From positions 1 through 15,348 of the forward strand of contig JAACDL010000083.1 in the NCBI GenBank assembly GCA_009936765.1: 15,348 nt of DNA, given 5' to 3'. This stretch comes from Methanobacteriota archaeon (lineage in GTDB: Archaea > Thermoplasmatota > Poseidoniia > Poseidoniales > Poseidoniaceae). A program made the position numbers and the translations under genes. The notes beneath the pieces were generated by a model. That model had not been told where the DNA came from. It did no database searches and saw only the letters and a program-made list of their open reading frames with translations. Below are positions 7,189-13,675 of this stretch, piece by piece; positions within the stretch are counted from its first letter, which is position 1; each line of letters opens with the position of its first letter.

Positions 7189-7196
7189 TTATTTAT
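7189..7196. promoter_or_regulatory. Shared TATA-like island between divergent genes
   Basis: TTATTTAT is centred about 25 bases before the plus-strand ATG at 7218, which fits a leaderless start. On the minus strand it reads ATAAATAA, about 40 bases before the ATG at 7153, which would give a leader of about 13 bases. It is the only AT-rich patch in this gap, so both genes may depend on it. Confidence 0.42.
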
Positions 7197-7217
7197 CCGT
7201 AGCAACAACGGAAGCAC

Positions 7218-7481
7218 ATGGAGAAGCGAGCGGACGATTCGAGTTTCGAGAATGCTTGGGACAATCAGTTCAATGAGGAGAAGAAAGAAAAGGCTCCAGT
7301 GGAGAAGAAAGAAGTAAAGATCCACGACAAACCATCTTTTCGTGGACAGAGAGATGTTGAAGATAATCGTAGCGAGATAAAAATGGCCACCAAACAGGTT
7401 ACTGCGCCAGAAAAGAAGCATGTCGAAGTGCTAGCAGAACCTACTTCGAAAGAAGGAGATGACTTCGATGTCGCATGGTAG
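7218..7481 (+). CDS. Small charged, probably disordered protein with terminal F-[DE]-x-A-W motifs
   Basis: An 87-residue protein I do not recognise. It is rich in Lys and Glu (EEKKEKAPVEKKEVK near residue 20) with almost no hydrophobic core, so it is probably disordered. Two short motifs stand out: FENAW at 10-14, after acidic DDSS, and FDVAW at the very C-terminus (83-87), after acidic GDD. They look like two copies of one peptide at opposite ends of a flexible linker, as in a tether or bridging protein. The ATG at 7218 fits the TATA element 25 bases upstream and a leaderless start. The composition and repeated ends support a real gene. It is followed by an inverted repeat and then thrS. Confidence 0.68.
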   Translation: MEKRADDSSFENAWDNQFNEEKKEKAPVEKKEVKIHDKPSFRGQRDVEDNRSEIKMATKQVTAPEKKHVEVLAEPTSKEGDDFDVAW

Positions 7482-7483
7482 TC

Positions 7484-7511
7484 GCCTTCTCGATATATAC
7501 GAAAAGAAGGC
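7484..7511. repeat. Inverted repeat enclosing a TATA-like sequence upstream of thrS
   Basis: GCCTTCT (7484-7490) and AGAAGGC (7505-7511) are perfect 7-base inverted arms. The 14-base interior contains ATATATA flanked by CG on each side. It starts three bases after the preceding stop codon, so it could be a transcript-end hairpin. It could also be an operator around a TATA box, since the interior would place a start near 7521. Confidence 0.5.
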
Positions 7512-7522
7512 TATCTAGCACG

Positions 7523-7530
7523 ATTTATCT
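7523..7530 (+). promoter_or_regulatory. Possible TATA box of thrS
   Basis: ATTTATCT is centred about 26 bases before 7552. Transcription from here would begin almost at the first base of the leader hairpin at 7554. The AT-rich loop at 7493-7499 is a competing candidate. Confidence 0.35.
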
Positions 7531-7553
7531 ATCGCCAAGGTGAAGTGTAGTAG

Positions 7554-7574
7554 CGCCCCCGTAGGGGGCGGAGG
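7554..7574 (+). promoter_or_regulatory. GC-clamp leader hairpin overlapping the thrS ribosome binding site
   Basis: CGCCCCC (7554-7560) and GGGGGCG (7564-7570) form a perfect 7-base-pair, all-GC stem with a GTA loop. The last stem base is also the first base of GGAGG (7570-7574), which lies 7 bases before the thrS ATG at the ideal distance. Ribosome access to thrS should depend on this hairpin or be shaped by it. Translational control of thrS through leader structure is known in E. coli; a similar logic here is inference. Confidence 0.6.
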
Positions 7575-7581
7575 CACACAC

Positions 7582-9609
7582 ATGTCCATGATTTCTGTTA
7601 CCCTGCCAGACGGTTCAGTCCACGAATACGCATCTGGAATAACGGCTGGTGAAATTGTAATTGATATTGAAGGGCGAAAGCATGACTGCGTCGCTGCTAA
7701 CGTGGATGGGATGCAGAAAGATTTCTCATCTGTCTTGGACAAGGATTGCTCTGTTGAAGGCATCTCAGGGTTCACTGATGACGGGATTCACATCCTTCGA
7801 CATAGCGCCGCTCACCTCCTGGCTCAAGCCATAACCTCAATTTACCCAGATGCAAAACCAACTATTGGTCCAGCAATTGACAGAGGTTTCTATTACGACT
7901 TTGCTGATTTACCAGATTTTGGCGAATCTGATTTGAAAGTTGTACAGAAAAAGATGCATGAGATAGCAAGACGAAACCACACGGTTGAACGAGTTGAGTG
8001 CAGTGAATCAGAATTGAGTGAGATGTTCGCAAGTAATCCATACAAGATGGAAATAATCAATGATAAACTGGAAGATGGAGCAGGTTCCACAATTTATCGA
8101 CAAGGTGAATGGTACGACTTATGTCTTGGCCCACACGTTCACTCTACCTCTAAACTGATGCATGTTAGACTTACTTCAGTATCATCTGCATTTTGGAGAG
8201 GCGACCAGAGTAGAGAGCAATTGACTCGAATCTATGGAATCGTCGAACCTACCAAAGAGTCACTCAAATCCACAATGTCTGCAATTGAAGAGGCTAAGAA
8301 AAGAGATCATAGGAAGCTAGGAAAAGACCTCCAACTGTTTCACGTTGACGAAGATGTTGGCCAAGGACTGATTCTATGGACTCCTCGTGGTGCAACGGTG
8401 AGGACTTGTCTCCAGAACTTTATTTCGGAGCATTTGACACGACAAGGGTATCATCAAGTCTACACTCCGCATATCGGCAAGTTGGACCTATACCGTACCA
8501 GTGGTCACTTCCCTTACTATCAGGACTCACAATATCCTCCTTTAGTTGAAAAAGACATGATGGCAAAATTAGCAAGCGAAGGATGTTCATGTGGAGAATT
8601 ATCCAACATGATGGCAGCGGGAGAAATTGAAGGGTATATGCTGAAGCCGATGAACTGCCCTCATCACATCAAGATATATTCATCCCAAGCAAGATCATAT
8701 CGGGATTTACCTTTACGACTAGCAGAATTCGGTACAGTGTATCGTTGGGAACAATCAGGGGAAATTTCTGGAATGACGAGAGTTAGAGGTTTCACTCAAG
8801 ACGATGCACACCTATTCGTGACAGAAGAACAAATCGCAGAAGAAGTTCAGGGATGTATTGAACTGGTTGAAATTATTTTCAAAGCCCTAGGTATGACTGA
8901 CTATCGTGTCAGAGTCGGCTTGAGAGACCCCGACTCTACAAAGTATGTCGGTGAAAGCGAAAAGTGGGATCGAGCAGAAGAAGCGTGTAGAAGTGCTGCT
9001 AACAGCCTCGATGTCAAGTGGTCAGAAGAACCAGGAGAAGCAGCATTTTATGGACCTAAAATCGATTTCGTAGTCAAGGATGTAATTGGTAGAGAATGGC
9101 AATTGGGAACAGTTCAAGTTGACTATAATCTGCCAGAGAGATTCGAATTAGAATACAAAGGAAGCGATGGAGAAATGCATCGCCCTGTAATGATTCATCG
9201 CGCCCCATTCGGTTCCATGGAGAGGTTTTGTGGAGTTCTGATTGAACACTTTGCAGGTAAATTCCCTACATGGCTTGCACCTACGCAGATCCATGTTCTA
9301 ACAATTTCAGAGAAACAGGTTGAATATGGGCGTAAGGTAACTGCTAGAATGAAAGATGCAGGGATTAGAGTAGAACTCGATGATGGGGACGATACCATCG
9401 GCAAGAAAATAAGAATGCGAAGAAAATTCCAACCAGCCTACATGCTGATTTTGGGAGATGATGAAGTTGACAATAATTCAGTATCGATACGTGCACGAAA
9501 TGGCGACCAAAGAGCAGGAGTCGATTTCGAGGCATTCCTTTCTGAATTAGTCGAAGAAATCGAATCTAAGAATCCATCTCCATCGTTAGTGCCACCACAA
9601 AATGAGTGA
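7582..9609 (+). CDS. thrS: Threonyl-tRNA synthetase, bacterial type with N2 editing domain
   Basis: Charges tRNA-Thr with threonine and should edit mischarged Ser-tRNA. The 675 residues have an N-terminal TGS domain (about 1-62) and then the SAD/N2 editing domain with HSAAH (His74, His78) and DLCLGPH (Cys181, His185). The class II core has motif 2 YRWEQSG and motif 3 around GSMERFCG, and the active-site zinc ligands are Cys359 (NCPHH), His410 and His539. A C-terminal anticodon-binding domain follows. This is the bacterial layout, not the archaeal one with a DTD-like editing domain. About 25 extra residues (roughly 322-350) carrying Cys335-Ser-Cys337 precede the zinc cysteine, compared with E. 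coli. The ATG at 7582 is chosen for GGAGG at 7570-7574 and the TGS start; an upstream GTG at 7540 would translate through the hairpin. Confidence 0.97.
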   Translation: MSMISVTLPDGSVHEYASGITAGEIVIDIEGRKHDCVAANVDGMQKDFSSVLDKDCSVEGISGFTDDGIHILRHSAAHLLAQAITSIYPDAKPTIGPAIDRGFYYDFADLPDFGESDLKVVQKKMHEIARRNHTVERVECSESELSEMFASNPYKMEIINDKLEDGAGSTIYRQGEWYDLCLGPHVHSTSKLMHVRLTSVSSAFWRGDQSREQLTRIYGIVEPTKESLKSTMSAIEEAKKRDHRKLGKDLQLFHVDEDVGQGLILWTPRGATVRTCLQNFISEHLTRQGYHQVYTPHIGKLDLYRTSGHFPYYQDSQYPPLVEKDMMAKLASEGCSCGELSNMMAAGEIEGYMLKPMNCPHHIKIYSSQARSYRDLPLRLAEFGTVYRWEQSGEISGMTRVRGFTQDDAHLFVTEEQIAEEVQGCIELVEIIFKALGMTDYRVRVGLRDPDSTKYVGESEKWDRAEEACRSAANSLDVKWSEEPGEAAFYGPKIDFVVKDVIGREWQLGTVQVDYNLPERFELEYKGSDGEMHRPVMIHRAPFGSMERFCGVLIEHFAGKFPTWLAPTQIHVLTISEKQVEYGRKVTARMKDAGIRVELDDGDDTIGKKIRMRRKFQPAYMLILGDDEVDNNSVSIRARNGDQRAGVDFEAFLSELVEEIESKNPSPSLVPPQNE

Positions 9610-9618
9610 GGCTAAAAA

Positions 9619-12162
9619 ATGGGAATAACGCTTGTAAGTGAATTTGATGCGATGGCTTTGATAGCCATATTCGTATCAGGTTTCTTTGCTTATTTGTTTC
9701 AAGAATACTTGATTCCAAGAGGCCTCTCTGGCTTACAAGTGGCATTCCCAACGGGGCCTAAAAGATACGAAGTGCATACAGTAACCGCTGACAGATTTGA
9801 AGCAAGGGAATTGCTGAAAGCACCGGGGATGCGTAATGGCCTAACGGTTTACATCATGGCTTTGACTGGTGCAATTTTGCTTGCAGTAGAATGGTTGTTC
9901 TATCAATTAGGATGGACAGAAGGAGTACATATGATATCATTAGCGATGGCTCTAGTTCTGATTATTTTTCCTGCAATGATTTCAACAGGAGTGTCAATGA
10001 GTACGCAAATTATTACTCGTGTTGGAGGTAAGAGGGCGACATTGCAAGAAGCTAGCACCTTCAGAAACGGAGTAGGAGTTACAATCACCATTCTTTGGTT
10101 CACTGCATTGGTTATGATTTGGTATATTATGGGGCTTGCAGAGATTGGCTTAGACCGTAAACTTGCATTGATTGGTTGCTTAGCATTCGCACCAGGATTC
10201 GTTGCATATGGTCGAGTTATGGGCTCTTCATGGATTGCTCTAGCCGAATCCAGCAAACTATTGTCTAAGGGTGAACCTTCAGCGTTCTATCCACATAAGC
10301 CAAGAGCCAGGAAACAATTCATCTCAACCCTAGTTCGCCTTAACACAGCAGCAATGCCTTATATCGCATTCAATACATTGGCATCACTTGTATTGCTGGC
10401 TGTAGATCCTTCAATGTTCGAACACACCCAAAGAGTCTACGATCTACCGGAGTACAGGCCTCAAAATTCGATAATGGAGGAAGGAGGCATTATTGGATTC
10501 TATGCTATCGAATTATTTTCACATATCTCTGAAGCTGGGATTCGAGTTCCTTTGGTGACAATAGTCCTACTATTCCTGCTGTTGAACGTTGCAATCGTCG
10601 GTTTCCTTTTCGTCTATGAAGTTGCTAGAATCCTGTTCTTGGATGTTGCAGATGTGTCGGGTAAAGGAGGGATTAGGCTTGCAGATTCTAGGCTATTGCG
10701 AAGTGAAAGGTCGCAACAAGCGAATGTATTGAATTTCTGCTTTACTGGATTTGCTGGCCAGTCTATGTTGTTACTAGCGCTTGCTATGTTGACATTCTGG
10801 GATTCGCAATATCTACCGCAAGGTGCGGAATGTGGTAGTTGGCAAGATTCAGTATGCCAAGTCATACGCAAAGATGCGTTAGAAGAAATGACTTGGATGT
10901 TAGCATCTGGTGGACAAATCGTTTTCCTAGGTATTTGGACTCTTTCTCGAAGAACCGGTCAGAGACTGGAAGACATATCATTCGATGCTGAGGCTAACGA
11001 AAACCGAATACAATTAGAAGCAATTGAAGGAATGATTTACCGTAAAGGTGAAGCATTTACAGATCTAATTGCACAAGATGAATGGTCAAAAGCGATAGCC
11101 AAAATGGAATTACTTTACGAAGACCATGGCGAAGAAAGCATCGAGGGTTTATCTCTTGTACGGCGTACTGAAGCGAGTATGGAACTTTTGATGGGAATAG
11201 GCAGATGGGACCAAGCCGAGCAGGTAAGCCTCTCTTTCCTTGCTTTAAGGGCAGGTAGAACTGCTGAGATTGCAAGAATGATATTAGCGGCCTCATCATT
11301 GGCTCAGAGAGACATCAATGAAGCCTCACCTCGTCTCGATTATCTAGGGGAAGAAGATATTGAAGCAGCTAGGCTAAAATGGATAGCATGCATACTAGAT
11401 CCTACTCAGAAACTTTCCAGTCAGGCTCGAATGATGTTACGGCTTGATCCAATTACTAAGCAAAACATTGACCTCATTGAGCGATACTCTGAGGGGGTCC
11501 CTGCTGGTAAAATACCATGGAAATACAAGCCGGCCTCCAAATTACATATCCTTGGGGAGATTGCCAGATACAGACTTTGGTCTCAATCAGATATTGCTTT
11601 GGATAAACTAGAGTCTTGGGCGAAAAAGAATGATATCGATATGTTTGAATGGCCTCATGGGCAAACTGCAAGAGCGCTTCTATACTTGGATAGAGGAATG
11701 AAAGCCAGCGCTCTAAATATAGTTGAAAAAACTATGAAAATCCATCCAAGGCACCCGCATCTCAGAAGGCTTGCCATCCATTTGGCAACTCAAGGGAAAA
11801 TGAATATGCCCGAATTAGAAAAGACAGGTCTAATTTGGGCTGATACCATGGATGGTAAGTGGGAAGAGAAGTGGCCTCAATCCCACAATGTTGTGGCCCC
11901 GCCTGTTATCAATGTCGCAGCAATGGAGTTGCATTCTTGGAATGCCAATGCATGGACTGCTCGTAAGGATATGGAACCATTAGTATCTGGCAGGAATAGT
12001 TGGAAGAAATTAGATTGGTCTAACACTCCTTTGGCAAATCATCTGATAATGACTGGATTGATTGCTACTGTAAGCGGTGTGCCAATCGATCTTGGGATGC
12101 CTGGATGGATAAACATCAAGGCTTGTAGAAAAGCCAAATTACTCGATTTGGCTTCAAAGTAA
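9619..12162 (+). CDS. Large membrane protein with C-terminal helical-repeat-like domain, function unknown
   Basis: An 847-residue protein I do not recognise. About nine hydrophobic segments occupy the N-terminal half (about 11-32, 74-97, 105-125, 151-173, 181-200, 243-263, 311-341, 373-394, 424-443). Two cysteines (405 and 413) lie in the short loop between the last two and could form a disulfide if it is outside. Residues about 450-847 are soluble, helix-rich and have TPR-like spacing (GRWDQAEQVSLSFLALRAGR; ARALLYLDRGMKASALNIVEK), so they may be a protein-binding solenoid. The ATG lies 9 bases after the thrS stop, and GAGG overlapping that stop serves as ribosome binding site, so it is co-transcribed with thrS. 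Its 3' end overlaps pyrI on the other strand by 9 bases. A transporter-like or membrane-assembly role is possible, but nothing in the sequence fixes one. Confidence 0.88.
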   Translation: MGITLVSEFDAMALIAIFVSGFFAYLFQEYLIPRGLSGLQVAFPTGPKRYEVHTVTADRFEARELLKAPGMRNGLTVYIMALTGAILLAVEWLFYQLGWTEGVHMISLAMALVLIIFPAMISTGVSMSTQIITRVGGKRATLQEASTFRNGVGVTITILWFTALVMIWYIMGLAEIGLDRKLALIGCLAFAPGFVAYGRVMGSSWIALAESSKLLSKGEPSAFYPHKPRARKQFISTLVRLNTAAMPYIAFNTLASLVLLAVDPSMFEHTQRVYDLPEYRPQNSIMEEGGIIGFYAIELFSHISEAGIRVPLVTIVLLFLLLNVAIVGFLFVYEVARILFLDVADVSGKGGIRLADSRLLRSERSQQANVLNFCFTGFAGQSMLLLALAMLTFWDSQYLPQGAECGSWQDSVCQVIRKDALEEMTWMLASGGQIVFLGIWTLSRRTGQRLEDISFDAEANENRIQLEAIEGMIYRKGEAFTDLIAQDEWSKAIAKMELLYEDHGEESIEGLSLVRRTEASMELLMGIGRWDQAEQVSLSFLALRAGRTAEIARMILAASSLAQRDINEASPRLDYLGEEDIEAARLKWIACILDPTQKLSSQARMMLRLDPITKQNIDLIERYSEGVPAGKIPWKYKPASKLHILGEIARYRLWSQSDIALDKLESWAKKNDIDMFEWPHGQTARALLYLDRGMKASALNIVEKTMKIHPRHPHLRRLAIHLATQGKMNMPELEKTGLIWADTMDGKWEEKWPQSHNVVAPPVINVAAMELHSWNANAWTARKDMEPLVSGRNSWKKLDWSNTPLANHLIMTGLIATVSGVPIDLGMPGWINIKACRKAKLLDLASK

Positions 12163-12630
12163 ATTGTCCAATAGGCCTTCGAGATCTTGGGTCTTTCCAC
12201 AATACCTGCAGCGAAGTTCTAGTGGGTCACGGCTGGTAACTACCAATCTATGAGGCAGAGGTTCCCTGTGATTAGTCGTGATACAGTTAGAGAAAGTACA
12301 TCTTGCGACATTAACAACTTCTTCAGTCAAATTGATTTCTAACTTTTCTGCAACAGAATAGGCGCGGATAATGGCTACAGATGCATCAGAAGCAACCAAT
12401 GCTAGCCTGTCTAGTTCATTCTGGGTCAGTTCCCTGTCTTCGACTTTGATTATGTCTTTAGCTCCCATCTTCTTTGATGGTACATTCATTACTAATGATA
12501 CGGGGTTAGACATGTAACCTTCGATTCCAAGCATTTTCAGAACAGAAAGGGCCTCTCCCGCAGGTATGTGATCGATTACAGTACCATTCTTGATTGCAGT
12601 AACTCTGCGCATATTTGCTTCTTGACTCAT
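12154..12630 (-). CDS. pyrI: Aspartate carbamoyltransferase regulatory chain
   Basis: Regulatory subunit of aspartate transcarbamoylase; it binds nucleotides (CTP, ATP) and links catalytic trimers, giving feedback control of pyrimidine synthesis. Its 158 residues are close to the E. coli length of 153. The N-terminal nucleotide-binding domain begins MRRVTAIKNGTVIDHIPAG and includes IEGYMSNP and the SVAEKLEINL stretch. The C-terminal zinc domain has Cys111, Cys116, Cys141 and Cys144 (CTFSNC and CRYC), matching the four zinc cysteines of E. coli PyrI. The start ATG at 12630 overlaps the pyrB stop as ATGA, with GGAGGGG a few bases upstream, which implies translational coupling. An internal ATG at 12612 is an alternative. 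The C-terminal codons lie opposite the end of the large membrane-protein gene. Confidence 0.97.
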   Translation of the reverse strand: MSQEANMRRVTAIKNGTVIDHIPAGEALSVLKMLGIEGYMSNPVSLVMNVPSKKMGAKDIIKVEDRELTQNELDRLALVASDASVAIIRAYSVAEKLEINLTEEVVNVARCTFSNCITTNHREPLPHRLVVTSRDPLELRCRYCGKTQDLEGLLDNLL

Positions 12631-13577
12631 AGAACCCCTCCTGCAGAATTTACATCTTCGGGAATCTTGACATCTAGAAGCCAGCACATTAGTGCCATTC
12701 TAGCAACTACTCCATTGAAGGCTTGTTCGAAATAGCACGCATGTCTAGTTGAATCAACAGATGGATGAATCTCATTTACACGCGGCAATGGATGCATAAT
12801 AATCATCTCAGCCTTGGCCCCATCAAGATCTCTAGCATGTAACTTGTAAGCGCCTGCGACCTTTGCATATTCCTCTTCGTCAGGGAATCTTTCCTTCTGG
12901 ATACGAGTCATGTAAATTACATCGGCACCATTAATCTGGTCAAGTAAGTTGTCAGTTTCAACAACTTCTGCTCCATGTTCTCTGAGGTCAGCAACAATCT
13001 CTTCTGGCATTTTTAGGCTGTCTGGTGATGCAAAAGTCACATTGCATCCAAATCTAACCAATGCATGAGAAAGAGAATGTACGGTTCGCCCATATCTTAA
13101 ATCTCCTGCAAGTACAACATTTAGTCCTTCAAGAGTGCCATGTGCTTGACGTATCGTAAACAAATCTAGCATAGTTTGTGTAGGGTGGTGTCCGGCTCCG
13201 TCGCCACCATTCATAATTGGCACTCTTGCGCTATCGCACGCATATTGTGCAGCTCCCTGTCTAGGGTGCCTCATTGCAATAATATCGGTATATCCATCAA
13301 CCATTTGGATTGTATCAAAGAGGGTTTCTCCTTTGACCACTGAAGAAGTTTTTACATCTCCAAGGTTAACCACATCTCCTCCTAAACGTTTCATTGCAGT
13401 CTCAAAAGACATTCGTGTTCTCGTTGATGGTTCAAAGAACAGGTTCCCTAATATGCGCCCTTGCAATAGCGGGAGATACAACTCTCCGCGTGCTACAGGG
13501 AGCAATTTTTCAGCGTCGTCAAGGAGAGAAATAATCTCCTCATTTGTCAGGTCGTCCATGGTTATGAGTCCGGGCAT
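12627..13577 (-). CDS. pyrB: Aspartate carbamoyltransferase catalytic chain
   Basis: Joins carbamoyl phosphate and aspartate to make carbamoyl aspartate, the committed step of pyrimidine synthesis. The 316 residues match the family. The carbamoyl-phosphate motif is FFEPSTRTRMSFE (Ser51-Arg55 equals the E. coli STRTR), the mobile loop SSVVKGETL contains Ser79 and Lys82, and HPTQTMLDLFTI, GDLRYGRTVHS and MHPLPRVNEI are all present. Catalytic residues appear intact. The start ATG at 13577 has GGGGAG at 13582-13587 on the coding strand at good spacing. pyrB is the first gene of a pyrB-pyrI operon, the usual archaeal order, and is divergent from the secreted-protein gene. The palindromic CATATG at 13621-13626 is a plausible TATA element. 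Confidence 0.98.
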   Translation of the reverse strand: MPGLITMDDLTNEEIISLLDDAEKLLPVARGELYLPLLQGRILGNLFFEPSTRTRMSFETAMKRLGGDVVNLGDVKTSSVVKGETLFDTIQMVDGYTDIIAMRHPRQGAAQYACDSARVPIMNGGDGAGHHPTQTMLDLFTIRQAHGTLEGLNVVLAGDLRYGRTVHSLSHALVRFGCNVTFASPDSLKMPEEIVADLREHGAEVVETDNLLDQINGADVIYMTRIQKERFPDEEEYAKVAGAYKLHARDLDGAKAEMIIMHPLPRVNEIHPSVDSTRHACYFEQAFNGVVARMALMCWLLDVKIPEDVNSAGGVL

Positions 13578-13620
13578 AATGCTCCCCTTCCAAACGAGTT
13601 GTGCCTAAGCCGACCTCGAA

Positions 13621-13626
13621 CATATG
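13621..13626. promoter_or_regulatory. Palindromic TATA-like element between pyrB and the surface-protein gene
   Basis: CATATG sits in the gap between divergent genes. A start 27 bases to the left falls near 13597 and gives pyrB a leader of about 20 bases containing its ribosome binding site. A start 25-27 bases to the right falls at the in-frame ATG at 13649 of the surface-protein gene. Confidence 0.35.
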
Positions 13627-13675
13627 GGCGCGAGAATCCGTTTGCTTGATGTGGTATGAGCGCCTCCTTTGGGTC

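Noticed and set aside
7540..7581. GTG at 7540 as thrS start
   Set aside because: Translation would run through the strong hairpin and the GGAGG motif, and the extra residues are not part of the TGS domain.
2313..9609. A threonine-linked system joining tdh and thrS
   Set aside because: The two genes are far apart with unrelated genes and a strand switch between them; shared substrate alone is not evidence.
9669..9676. A second copy of the half-site ATTCGTAT of the 5704-5721 palindrome
   Set aside because: It is a single arm inside coding sequence and is expected by chance.
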